A stretch of DNA of 64,000 nucleotides from assembly GCF_030867145.1 (NCBI RefSeq), contig NC_134428.1:19385537-19449536 (forward strand), in the 5' to 3' direction. The translations under genes were made by a program, and so were the position numbers. The DNA comes from Opisthocomus hoazin (taxonomy: Eukaryota > Chordata > Aves > Opisthocomiformes > Opisthocomidae). Every line of letters starts with the position of its first letter. Positions within the stretch are counted from its first letter, which is position 1. Positions 1 through 9,326 of this stretch are shown here, one piece after another. A model generated the notes under the pieces. The model was not told the DNA's origin and did not search any database. It saw only the letters and a program-made list of their open reading frames with translations.

Positions 1-643
1 CAGAGGTAAGGGAGAACAGTCTAGGGAAGAACTCTGGTATCTTGGAAGACTTCTTAACTGCCATGCCTTCAATATTTGGCAAGAACTACTTGACACACAA
101 GGCTAATGTGAATAAATGTCTTGATCTTTACATATATTAAAAAAATATTCTGTATACCTTAGGATTCCATCGACATCTTTGCTTCTGGTCGTGAAAGTGA
201 GCTGGAAAAGCAAATGGCCTTTCTGTCTGAGAGATACCATCACCTTGATGAAAAATATAGCAAAGTGATGCTTCTACTCCAGAACCTTCAAGATCAGGTT
301 GCCCAGAAAAGTGACAAAAGCGAAACATTGACGCTAATACGAAATATGATGGGTCAACATCCTCAAGATGCGAGACTGGAGCAAAAGGTAAGATAGTCAG
401 TTGTTGGTGCTTTTGGGTGGTGATCGACGTATCCTGTTTTAGTAATGCAGATTGCTAGCCATTTGATTCAGGCTTGCGTCCAATTTTGTGAGCAAAAGTG
501 ATTTGCAGCCTTTTCTGCGGGATCTAGAGTTGCAGATCCTCCAGAAGATCGCTCTCCATATGTCTGTGACAAGCCAAAAGCTAACATCTGCAGTAGTAAC
601 AAAGGCTGTGACTAATGCAGGGGTTCGTGGAATCACAGAAGCG

Positions 644-1185
644 GTGAGTGAGTTGAAGTTCTCGCAAGTTCAACTAAAACCGTCAGGAGTCCTTTTCTAG
701 GCATTTTTTGGAGCATCGCAGTCAATATAAACGTCAGTGACTTGAAGAGATGTTTAGAACATGAATTGAAATGGGGAGAACTACAGAAAATGCTTGATGA
801 AGCGTACGCTTACAGCATTGCTTGTTGCCTGTTGCGAATGTTGTTTTTTTTTTTCCAAAGTATGCTATCTTGAAAATTGCAGAATTCCCAAAAAAACAGC
901 TATACCAAAGCAATGCAGCTCAGGGTCTGGGGAAGGTGGGGGAAAGAATGCAACTTTTGAAGAAAGCACCAGTCAATATGCAGTATGAATTTGTATTTTA
1001 AGCCAAAAAACCATGCACTAAAAATGGCCTCTGTCTTGAGAGAGGCTTTCAAAGACTTGCGATGGAGTGCAGCATCTCAAAAAGATGCTTATTCTACATG
1101 TATACAGATGTGTATAGATCAATTACTTTATCAGTTGATATTATTAAATTCTTCCCTTCCTCCCCTTCTGTGTGTATATCTGTAG
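644..1185 (+). other. SUN1 intron (unit 1)
   Basis: Donor gtgagt, acceptor tctgtag. It contains a T-run near 840-854 and no recognisable exon or repeat. The equivalent stretch in each unit is the same. Confidence 0.8.
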
Positions 1186-1270
1186 CAAGTCCAGACTATT
1201 GTAAACAATGCCCTGAAACTTTTCTCTCAAGACAAGACTGGTATGGTGGATTTCGCCTTGGAATCTGGAG

Positions 1271-1619
1271 GTAAATAGTGGAGGAAACTCCACTTTCACG
1301 ATTCGTGTTATTTTATAGTATCTACTAAAAATGTCAGAAGATCTGCTTGCGTGGGGTGTACGCACCACTGAACTCGCTAGGGAAAATGTGTATGTTTTAG
1401 CCCTCTGAGGTGAAAAACCTTGAACATGCTGAAAAGAACACTGTACTTGATAGAAGCATTGTATCCCCAGCCAATGACTAGACTTGAACAGTATCTTTAC
1501 TAGTTGGTTTTGAGGAAAAGAACTGGTATGTTCACGAAGCTTTGTACAAATCTCTGGCTGAAAAGTCTTCAGGAAGAAATGAGTAATTATTTCGGCTAAC
1601 CTGATACCTCTTTTTTAAG
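1271..1619 (+). other. SUN1 intron (unit 1)
   Basis: Donor gtaaat, acceptor cctcttttttaag. Nothing else recognised. The minus-strand frame crossing its end is a shadow of the SUN exon. Confidence 0.8.
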
Positions 1620-1735
1620 GTGGCAGCATTCTGAGTGCTCGCTGTTCTGAAACCTATGACAGCAAAACAGCAGTGATCAGCCTCTTTGGAATTCCTCTGT
1701 GGTACCTCTCTCAGCCTCCAAGGGCGGTGATTCAG

Positions 1736-2222
1736 GTAATTAAAGGCCGAGTGAAGAAATTCAGCAATGTTATTTTGTGCTGAGGGGTTTGGATTGTTTC
1801 TTGGATGCTGGATGTTTCTGTCTGCAACACACTGTGGGGCACGGGTCCTTTGAACGATGTTCCCAAGAGTGCCATTCTTCTGGTAGTTCCTGGGCACTGC
1901 TCAAGTCGTCTTCTAGCAAAACAAAGACCCTGCTAGGAGGCTTGGGTGGTACACTGGACTTCTGCAGAGTGTGAGCACTGGGAAGGTTCCTGTTGTGAAG
2001 TAGTCTCCAGGCGGATCTTCAAAACGCTGCTGGGTGTTTGGGTGGATGTGCTGTCTCCCTGAAGGATGCTACCAAATAGATTATATTCTGCCACTTACTC
2101 TCTAAGACTGTCCCTAATAATTCAGAATTCGCCACAACTCTTTCTGGCAAAATGCTTGTGGCTGCAGGTTTTGTTGTTGCTGTTGTGTTCCATCCTGTTC
2201 TCTCCCCTTTCCTCCTGTCTAG
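1736..2222 (+). other. SUN1 intron (unit 1)
   Basis: Donor gtaatt, pyrimidine-rich acceptor cccctttcctcctgtctag. No repeat recognised. Confidence 0.8.
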
Positions 2223-2390
2223 CCGGACGTGTATCCAGGAAACTGCTGGGCTTTCAAAGGATCACAGGGGTATCTCGTAGTTCGACTTTCAAGGAAGATC
2301 TATCCGACTGCCTTTACGTTGGAACACATCCCAAAAGCACTTTCAGCAACAGGAGAGATCTCCAGTGCTCTGAGGAGCTTTGCAGTATAT

Positions 2391-3229
2391 GTAAGTCTGT
2401 CTGTGAACTTCAGAGGATATTTGTATGCATAAAGAATATTTGTGGCGCAGATCTTGGAAAATAAGGACTGAAGGGAGGACAGCTAAGGAGAGAAACTGCT
2501 TGCTTTTAAAATTGCTGTTTTTGTAATCAGCTTTGAGATTAGGAATAAGAAGTGTTGCAGCTAATTTTGAGGGAGCTGTTTCTTTTTTTCCTGCTTTATA
2601 CAGTAGTAAATATTTTTGGAGGGAGGTGACTGTTTTTGATTTGGTATCGTTCTTTCAGGCACTGGAACTGTTCCATCCTTCCACCACTCCTACTGCTTAC
2701 CCTCTCCCTCCCCAGTGTTGGCTTTGCATCTTGTCTGTGATGTGCCTTCAGTGTGTTTTAAATTGATTTTAACTAGCACCACAGCTGCTTAGGCAGGACT
2801 GCAGAACAGAAGACCACAGGCTACATCAGAGTGTAGCTGTGATCCCTGAGAACATTTGTCTAGCTCCATTAAATGCTGAAGCCGCCGTCTGCAAGCATCT
2901 GAATCTTGGCTTCCGTCTTGTTTGTGATGTTGCTGTTTTCTCATTCTTGTTTGTCCTGAGCAGTTTACATTGTCCACTGCGATCTTGGTTGTGCCATGGA
3001 AATGATGGGGTTTGACCATGAAAACAGCAACATACAAACATAGCACAGCTCTTTGCAGTTCAGGAAAGTCAAATGCAGAGCTGTGGCTGAAGAAGCATGA
3101 AGTTCCACGGGAAGTATTCTGATCTCGGTTTCAGAGACTTGCGTTGACAGGCAGTTAGGTAGGCATGCTTCTGGCTTTGGTTTGACTTGAAATGTGATGG
3201 AAGCAAACGTCTTTCTCCTGTTGTTGTAG
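2391..3229 (+). other. SUN1 intron (unit 1)
   Basis: Longest intron within the SUN domain (839 bp), donor gtaagt, acceptor ttgttgtag. Several short open frames on both strands have no recognisable protein similarity. Confidence 0.8.
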
Positions 3230-3322
3230 GGTCTAGATAATGAATATCAAGAAGGCGGCAAGCTTCTAGGACAGTATGTCTACGACCAAGACGGAGAACC
3301 ACTGCAGACCTTTCCAGTGATG

Positions 3323-3777
3323 GTAAGTCTGGATGAGAAGATTTCAAGTGTCAGAAGAAGCACACACATATTTTCTAGGGTAGTGCACAATGAGCAGTGA
3401 AGGAAAAAGGCTTCATTCTCTGTTGGGCACCGTAGAAACTGAGGTGGAAAGTAGCTACTGATCTGCCTCAAAACCTAAGGTTCGGATAGTTTAGAGGGGA
3501 GGAAAGTTTTGTGCCAGGTGGACACAAGTGGTGTGAAGATACCGAACGTATGAGGAGTCTGCTTCATGCTGCTTCTGACTCCCTTCACAAAAAAAACCCC
3601 AACAAACCGGTTGTAAGGCAAAGAAGGTTCTGTTCCAAGTGGCAGAAGGTTCCCAAGGCATCACTCAGTTGTTAATCAAAGTTGGTAGTTGCAGGAATGA
3701 AGGAAAGCGCCTTCAGTTGCACCTGTTTATACTCCAAACCGAACTCTGGTTTGTGTGTTTGTTTTTTCCTTCTGCAG
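3323..3777 (+). other. SUN1 intron (unit 1)
   Basis: Donor gtaagt, acceptor tttttccttctgcag. It contains a caaaaaaaacccc run near 3588-3600 and no repeat I recognise. Confidence 0.8.
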
Positions 3778-3984
3778 GAGAAAAGTGAAAACGCATTCCA
3801 AATAGTGGAACTGAGAGTGTTTTCTAACTGGGGACATCCGGAATATACCTGCCTTTATCGGTTCAGAGTGCATGGGAAACTTGCCGAATAATCTCCAGCA
3901 CTTCAGCTTGGACTGGTTTTACGGTTGTGCATTTTGTTCTCGATTTTTGTATATGCCGGAAAGCCTAGAAGACTGGAATCTTGC

Positions 3985-4665
3985 CTTTTTCTTCATGGAG
4001 GCAGTCGTGATGCGTGGGGCTGACTGCCTAGGTCTGGGCAAGCCCGTGCGTGGGCCTTCGTCCGCCTCGTCATTTGCCTGCCCCTCCGGTTCCATTGCCT
4101 CATACCTATTGCGTCAGGGCACCTGGTGTGGAGAGGGAGGCCAGGAGGGGATTCGCCTGCCGCCCCGAGCAGGGACCCGTTTCCATTCCCCGCTGTCTCT
4201 CAGGTGCTCTCCTTCAGCCTGGTGGCGAGAGGGCAGGGGATCTTCTGCTTCTTGCGGAACATCCATCCTGTGCGCTTGTTTCGGGGGTGGCAGGGCATGG
4301 CTCCACCAGTCTATTTCCCCCTCGCACTCCCTGATGCTCCTGAACCTTTCTGCCTCCTCTTTAAGCTCTGCCACCAGGACGAGCAGATCATCCACCTGGT
4401 CACAGCGCACGCAGGCATTCTGCCTGCTGCCCTCCCATACCAGTGACAGGCTCGGGCACTCCCTGCAGCCAGAGACCTGCACAGCTGCCTGTTTATGCGG
4501 GAGCTCTGTCTGGGTCGCCGTATTCCGCCTGGTGACGGCTTTCAGGCGAGTGGAGACCCTAGCTACTAGCTGAGCAAGTGATGACCACCGGCTGAATTTA
4601 CCCCGGTAGCTGTCCGAGCGTCGGGGCCCTGCCTGCGCCAGCTGCCGTGCCAACTGCCGTGCCAA
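3985..4665 (-). CDS. CR1 ORF1 N-terminal part, inverted, unit 1
   Basis: On the minus strand from the ATG at 4665 the frame encodes a basic N-terminus with a short ARQL repeat. A zinc-finger-like Cys pattern follows (CRECPSLSL, then CVRCDQVDDLL), then a coiled coil (LVAELKEEAERFRSIRECE) and a Pro-rich linker. This is the layout of CR1 ORF1 proteins. A TGA at 4114-4116 interrupts it where the family reads QVPLRNRYEAL, and homology runs on to about 3985. The GDSL esterase domain typical of CR1 ORF1 is missing. Confidence 0.6.
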
Positions 4666-4675
4666 TTGCTGTGGC
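4642..4675. repeat. 12-bp repeat inside the inverted CR1, long allele (unit 1)
   Basis: Two tandem ctgccgtgccaa units plus a partial, degenerate third. On the minus strand each unit adds four residues (ARQL-like) near the CR1 ORF1 start. Confidence 0.8.
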
Positions 4676-4948
4676 AGGCCCTGTTTGCCTGTCCTGGTGG
4701 CCGCACTGCGGGTCGCTCGTGCTCCCTCGGGGCTGCTTTTGTGAGGGGGGAGGGTGCCGCCGTCACTCTTGACCCCGCTCTTCTTTGGGGGAGGGTGGTT
4801 TGGGGGGGCACGCTCTCTCTCGCCAGGCGGCTGTCTCGGCTGTTGTGCCGCTGAGAAAAGGTTTCCCCGGTGCGATCACTCGCTCCGGAGCCCTTCACTG
4901 TGCGGTCTGTTCTTCTCTGCTGCCTCCAAACTGACAAGATGCTGTTGA

Positions 4949-6196
4949 GAGGATGCAGAGAAGGCAGAGCTACTGAATGCCTTCTTTGCTTCAGTCTTCA
5001 GTGCCAAGGCAGGCCCTCAGGAATCCCAGGCCCCGGAGGTAAGAGAGGAAGCCTACAGAGAGGATGACTTTCCCTTGGTCGAGGAGGACTGTGTGAGGGA
5101 TCGCTTAAGCGATCTGGACGTCCACAAATCCATGGGCCCCGATGGAATGCACCCACGAGTGCTGAGGGAGCTGGCGGATGTCATTGCTGAGCCACTCTCC
5201 ATCTTCTTTGAGAGGTCCTGGAGGACAGGAGAGGTGCCAGAGGACTGGAGAAAGGCCAGTGTCACTCCAGTCTTCAACAAGGGCAAGAAGGAGGACCCAG
5301 GGAACTACAGGCCGGTCAGCCTCACCTCCATCCCGGGAAAGGTGATGGAGCAGCTTATCCTGGAGGTCATCAACAAGCAAGTGGAAGAAAAGAAGGTTAT
5401 CAGGAGTAGTCAGCGTGGATTCACCAAGGGGAAATCATGCTTGACCAATCTGATAGCTTTCTACGATGACATGACTGGCCGGGTAGATGAAGGGAGAGCC
5501 ATAGATGTTATCTACCTAGACTTCAGCAAGGCTTTCGACACAGTCTCCCATAATATCGTCCTAGGGAAGCTCAGGAAGTATGGGCTGGATGAGTGGTCGG
5601 TGAGGTGGATTGAGAACTGGCTGAATGGCAGAACTCAGAGGGTTGTCATCAGCGGCGCTGAGTCTAGTTGGAGGCCGGTAACTAGTGGTGTCCCCCAGGG
5701 GTCAGTACTGGGCCCAGCCTTGTTCAACTTCTTCATCAATGACCTGGATGAAGAGTTAGAGTGTACCCTCAGCAAGTTTGCTGATGACACCAAACTGGGA
5801 GGAGTGGTAGATACACCAGCAGGCTGTGCTGCCATTCAGCGTGACCTGGACAGGCTGGAAAGTTGGGCAGAGAGGAACCTGATGAGGTTCAACAAAGGCA
5901 AATGCAGGGTCCTGCACATGGGGAGGAACAACCCCAGGCATCAGTACAGGCTTGGGGCGGACCTGCTGGAGAGCAGCTGTGCGGAGAGGGACCTGGGTGT
6001 CCTGGTGGACGACAAGTTAACCATGAGCCAGCAGTGTGCCCTGGCTGCCAAGAAGGCCAATGGCATTCTGGGATGCATCAAAAGGAGTGTGGCCAGCAGG
6101 TCGAGGAAGGTTCTCCTTCCCCTCTACACTGCCCTAGTGAGGCCTCTATCTAGAGTACTCTGTCCAGTTCTGGGCTCCCCAGTTCAAGAAAGATGA
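4949..6196 (+). CDS. CR1 ORF2 reverse transcriptase, 5'-truncated, unit 1
   Basis: Open from [17 protein letters not shown] through the RT domain. Counting from the TTG at 5075: [10 protein letters not shown] (residues 147-156), [11 protein letters not shown] (204-214) and FADD (235-238, the CR1 form of the YxDD catalytic box). The endonuclease domain is absent. The frame ends at TGA 6194-6196; the CR1 protein continues in another frame at 6234-6581 ([20 protein letters not shown] onward). One extra base near cctctatctagag, where CR1 normally reads RPHLEYC, explains the shift. It is shared by all units. Unit 1 alone has DDKLTM; the others have DDRLTM. Confidence 0.93.
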   Translation, partial: EDAEKAELLNAFFASVFSAKAGPQESQAPEVREEAYREDDFPLVEEDCVRDRLSDLDVHKSMGPDGMHPRVLRELADVIAEPLSIFFERSWRTGEVPEDWRKASVTPVFNKGKKEDPGNYRPVSLTSIPGKVMEQLILEVINKQVEEKKVIRSSQRGFTKGKSCLTNLIAFYDDMTGRVDEGRAIDVIYLDFSKAFDTVSHNIVLGKLRKYGLDEWSVRWIENWLNGRTQRVVISGAESSWRPVTSGVPQGSVLGPALFNFFINDLDEELECTLSKFADDTKLGGVVDTPAGCAAIQRDLDRLESWAERNLMRFNKGKCRVLHMGRNNPRHQYRLGADLLESSCAERDLGVLVDDKLTMSQQCALAAKKANGILGCIKRSVASRSRKVLLPLYTALVRPLSRVLCPVLGSPVQER

Positions 6197-6662
6197 GGAG
6201 CTACTGGAGAGAGTCCAGCGGAGGGCTACAAGGATGGTGAGGGGACTGGAACATCTCTGCTATGAGGAGAGGCTGAGGGAGCTGGGCTTGTTCAGCCTGA
6301 AGAAGAGAAGGCTGCGAGGGGACCTAATAAATGCTTACAAATATCTGAAGGGTGGGTGTCAGGAGGATGGGGCCAAGCTCTTTTCAGTGGTGCCCAGTGA
6401 CAGGACAAGGGGCAATGAGCACAAACTGAAGCACAGGAAGTTCCGTCTGAATATGAGGAAGATTTTCTTCCCTCTGAGGGTGACGGAGCACTGGAACAGG
6501 CTGCCCAGGGAGGTTGTGGAGTCTCCTTCTCTGGAGATATTCAAGACCCGCCTGGACAAGGTCCTCTACAACCTACTGTAGGTGACCCTGCTCCGGCAGG
6601 AGGGTTGGGCTAGATGACCCACAGAGGTCCCTTCCAACCCCTACCATTCTGTGATTCTGTGA

Positions 6663-7160
6663 GATGTTTAAAGAAAAGAGTTTTAATTTTTGAAAGCGCG
6701 CGTAATGCTTGAAAGAAGAAATCAAAGTTTCTTTCCTGTATTTTTGATCACCTGCTGCAATCGCTACGCCAGTAAAACCCAAGGAGTGCCCCTTGCCCGA
6801 GGGGCAGACGCAGGGGCTTTGTTGCCAAATGCCTTCTCCCCCTTCCTCTCTCCCCCCGGCTGGGTCTCAGCGGTCTGCAATACCCTCTCCCCAGTTCGTG
6901 CCTGAGATGTTGGGGCTTGGGTTCATTCCGCTCTCTGAGCCCCCTTCCCTCAGCTGCGTCGATGGCGGCCGCGATGATGGCGGCGGAGCAGGAAGCCGTC
7001 AAAGGCGGCGGCAGGAACCGCGGCGGCGTGCAGCGCGTGGAGGGCAAGCTGCGCGCCAGCGTCGAGAAGGGCGACTGCTACGAGGCGCACCAGATGTACC
7101 GGACGCTCTTCCTCAGGTGGGGCCCGGCCCGCCGCCCTGCCCCTCCCCCCCCGGCCTTCC
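6663..7160 (+). promoter_or_regulatory. GET4 5' flank and CpG-rich start region
   Basis: Sequence between the CR1 tail and GET4 exon 1, then through the exon and the intron start. CpG density rises sharply from about 6950 to 7150 (cgtcgatggcggccgcg and onward), as at CpG-island promoters. No TATA box is obvious. It repeats at 18781-19278, 30896-31393, 43023-43520 and 55138-55635. It is the only promoter-like region I see per unit and lies upstream of the next SUN1 copy. Promoter activity is inferred. Confidence 0.5.
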
Positions 7161-7467
7161 AGAGCCTTCCCACGCACCCAGCGTAACCACATCTGTTTTG
7201 CTTTCCTGGAAGCTTCTCTTCTGATGCCATCAAATGACTATAACTTTTGTGTAAGGGAATGCTGAGACTTGGTACTGTGCCTTAGCTGTAGATGTTGATG
7301 AAAAGACTAAATCTACAAAATTCTGGTTGATGTTTTCTTTTCTGTACCGATATGTTCATCACTAGCAGCATCTGTCTGTTTTGTAGCAAAACAGTGCTGC
7401 TGATGTGTCCGTGCTGGGTTTGGAGTCTTTGGAGAAATCGGATGCAAAAGTAGCAGAGGACCTTTAG
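6962..7467 (+). pseudogene. GET4: GET4 5' fragment, unit 1 (exon 1 and one exon relic)
   Basis: GET4 is part of the BAG6-UBL4A-GET4 complex that hands tail-anchored proteins to the GET pathway. Exon 1 (6962-7116, ATG to donor gtgggg) encodes [16 protein letters not shown] then [20 protein letters not shown] and [13 protein letters not shown], almost as in human GET4. The block 7387-7467, between acceptor tctgttttgtag and gtgagg, encodes QNSAADVSVLGLESLEKSDA then KVAEDL and TAG, matching human QNSAADLSMLVLESLEKAE. The exon between them (YMSQSKH onward in human) is not found, nor are later exons, so no GET4 protein can be made. In vertebrates GET4 lies just downstream of SUN1 on the same strand, as here. 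Confidence 0.85.
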
Positions 7468-7683
7468 GTGAGGTGACTTTTGCACTCGCTTTGACGTTGC
7501 TCAGATGTGCTTTGAGTTGGAGACTGGTAACAACAGTCACTGTGCAACCTGAAATGCTTTTTGTATGCCCTCCCAGATGGCTAAGGGTTACCTTCGTCAT
7601 AGCAATGGACTGGGGGACAACTCGATTAGAGAATAGTGGGTTCCTGATAACTTTGTGGGCATGCTTAGAACAATTTTTCCTGT

Positions 7684-7926
7684 CAGATTGTGCCAGGGGA
7701 GGTTTAGAGGAGATACTGGGATAGATATCTTCACTGAAAGGGTTGTCAAGCATTGGCACAGGCTGCCCAGGGAAGCGGCTGAGTCGCCATCCCTGGAGGT
7801 ATTTAAAAGACTTGTAGATGTGGTGCTCAGGGACATGGTTTAGTGGTAGACTTGGCGGTGTTATCTTCATGGTTGGACTTGATGATCTTCAAGGTCTTTT
7901 CCAACCTAAATGATCCCGTGATTCTA
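7684..7926 (+). mobile_element. CR1 3'-end fragment at the GET4/SUN1 junction, unit 1
   Basis: A 5'-truncated CR1. One frame encodes FRGDTGIDIFTERVVKHWHR then LPREAAESPSLEVFKRLVD, the CR1 ORF2 C-terminus. It is followed by the typical 3' region (ggttggacttgatgatctt, ccaacctaaatgat) and one gtgattct. It is from a different CR1 subfamily than the composite element. It lies between the last GET4-like block and the first SUN1-like exon, where the duplication breakpoint should be. Confidence 0.88.
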
Positions 7927-8061
7927 CAATACAAATGACATTATTACTTTGTAATGTTCTGGGGTCTTTAACGCTTGTGTTTTTGTTTAGGATTTTGGGG
8001 AGAAGGAGCTGCTTTCATTGACAATATTGTGCTCAGCTCTTTTTTTTTATTATTTTTTTAG

Positions 8062-8292
8062 AAACAAAAGCCCCAGGAACGTTGGAAATAACGTGTGACA
8101 TTTCTGTACATCCCTGTGGCCCAAGAAGGGACAGACGCCTTAAGAAAGCTAGCCTATAACACTGGAGAAAAGCACCGGAGCGTTTAGATTCTTGGGTCAC
8201 AATGCTGGGTGGTTCTAGAAGCTGGTCTTCTGCTGCGCAGTGCCCTGTAGCAAGGAGCTCGGCTCAGCTACGCAGCAGTGTTTCCTTCGAGT
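8062..8292 (+). CDS. SUN1: Candidate SUN1 exon upstream of the transmembrane exons (copy B)
   Basis: This 231-nt block follows a strong acceptor (tattttttttag) and ends at a consensus donor (gtaagt at 8293). In copies C, E and F it is open in exactly the frame that joins the next exon (last base T plus GG gives Trp). The encoded sequence is basic and Ser/Trp-rich (RRDRRLKKASLEHWRKAPE, then SRSWSSAAQ). I cannot align it confidently to known SUN1, so its identity rests on splice signals, frame and position. In copies B and D the Glu codon after SerLeu is TAA. A Met codon follows the stop, in the stretch TMLGGS. Confidence 0.5.
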
Positions 8293-9265
8293 GTAAGTAT
8301 GAGGCTTCTGCTTGAGGCTAAACTTCTGTTTTAGTACGTTTCTTTCCTGCCGATTCCTCTGTTTAATCTGTTAGTGATTGCCTTGTGTTGCTGATTTGCC
8401 TTGATTGTAAGTTTTCCTGGGGGTTCTGAGAGAATCAAATGTCGAAGTGCGGAGTAGAGTTCCTGGGGTAATGATGGGAAGCTTGTCTGCCTGTAAACTT
8501 GCCTCTGTAGGATAAACCAGAGAGAAAGGGATGAAAGACAAAACCATTTTTTGATTTGTTCAGAGTTAAAGATTTGTAATGATTGAGAGATGAAGAAATC
8601 TTTTAAAAACACTTGTTTTTTTTTAAACTCCTGGTAGTTAAACTAGTGTAGCTAAAGTAGGGAGGTCTTGAAGTGTCTTCAAGTGGGGAAGTTGCTTCTG
8701 GGTTGGCGTGTATGAACGTGTGTCCTCATCTTCCCTCTTTCCCCATCCATGTTTCCGTTCTGCCCTCAGACGTGTGCACGTACTCACTCTTTTGTTTTAG
8801 ATGTCTGCCTGCTGGAAATTCACAGTCCAGTGAGTAAACTTGATTTACTGGTGTGGTCAGCATCAGGACGCGTTGCACAGTCAAGTGAATGTGCCAGGCA
8901 AACGTATATGTGATGCAGCACCGTAGATTGTATAGATGTAATTCTCTGTTGTCATCTGTGCATAGAGTACTGTATTTGAAGAATGGTAAACACGTAGCTT
9001 GTCTTTGCAAAGCCAAAGGAAAAGCTTTCTCTTGTTTGTGCGTAGCCAGAAGTGTGTTTCAACTTAACATACCTTCACCTGACAGTTTCAAATTCGTGGC
9101 ACTGCAGTGTTTCCTGAGGGGGTTTTTGTCTGTGGCTGGCTGGTTTGTTTTTGCAAGGAGGTACAAGTATGCTTTTCTGGAACCTACTTTTTTCGTTGAA
9201 GAGGAGAATACTTTACGTAGACAATACTCCAGGTGTTGTGTAGGAGAAGATCAACAAATGACTAT
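8293..9265 (+). other. SUN1 intron, first part (unit 1)
   Basis: Non-coding sequence between the candidate 5' exon and the short CR1 tail. A 29-bp block at 8801-8829 is flanked by tttgttttag and gtgagt, but including it would break the SUN1 frame, so I do not call it an exon. Confidence 0.65.
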
Positions 9266-9326
9266 ATCATAGAATCATAGAATCGTACGTTGGAAAAGAC
9301 CTCTAAGATCATCAAGTCCAACCGTC
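9266..9326 (-). mobile_element. Very short CR1 3' tail, reverse orientation, unit 1
   Basis: About 61 bp beginning atcatagaatcatagaatc and continuing ttggaaaagacctctaagat then catcaagtccaacc. This is the reverse complement of a CR1 3' end with its octamer repeats. The 9-bp sequence aatgactat directly flanks it on both sides (9257-9265 and 9327-9335), suggesting a target-site duplication. It lies in a SUN1 intron. Confidence 0.85.

Larger units (their letters stand above)
1..3891 (+). pseudogene. SUN1: SUN1-like copy A, 3' part (5' part outside window)
   Basis: SUN1 is an inner nuclear membrane protein whose SUN domain binds KASH proteins in the perinuclear space to form the LINC complex. Exons by splice sites and frame: 1-5 (end of an exon), 163-387, 451-643, 1186-1270, 1620-1735, 2223-2390, 3230-3322, 3778-3891 (TAA). 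The C-terminal exons match vertebrate SUN1 closely, including VDFALESGG, SLFGIPLWYLSQ, YPGNCWAFKGSQGYLVVRLS and SNWGHPEYTCLYRFRVHG. Copy A alone reads Ala in DARLEQK at 370; the others read Val. Exon 451-643 is 193 nt and changes frame inside, as in all copies, so the normal splice form would stop before the SUN domain. Upstream exons are not in the window. Confidence 0.85.
3980..6662 (+). mobile_element. Composite CR1 LINE with inverted 5' part, unit 1
   Basis: From about 4949 to 6662 it is a sense CR1: reverse transcriptase, C-terminal part (6197-6581) and 3' tail ending in two copies of attctgtg. From about 3980 to 4935 it is CR1 ORF1 plus 5' GC-rich sequence on the minus strand. On the plus strand the inverted part therefore reads ORF1 end to ORF1 start to 5' region, directly abutting ORF2. 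That is the order expected for 5' inversion (twin priming) during one insertion, with the ORF1 esterase part and the endonuclease missing. Two independent insertions remain possible. It sits about 90 bp after the SUN1 stop. Confidence 0.85.

Noticed and set aside
3872-4573. 233-residue plus-strand open frame after the SUN1 stop, repeated in each unit
   Set aside because: It overlaps the inverted CR1 ORF1, has no recognisable domain and begins in the last SUN1 exon in another frame; it is a shadow.
6793-7224. 143-residue open frame over the GET4 start region
   Set aside because: It reads GET4 exon 1 in the wrong frame; the CpG-rich composition keeps all frames open.
7313-7870. 185-residue minus-strand frame over the GET4 relic and CR1 fragment
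   Set aside because: Antisense to a CR1 3' end and to a GET4 exon; no similarity of its own.
8801-8829. 29-bp micro-exon candidate with good splice signals
   Set aside because: Its length would shift the frame between the candidate 5' exon and the transmembrane exon, and it matches nothing I recognise.
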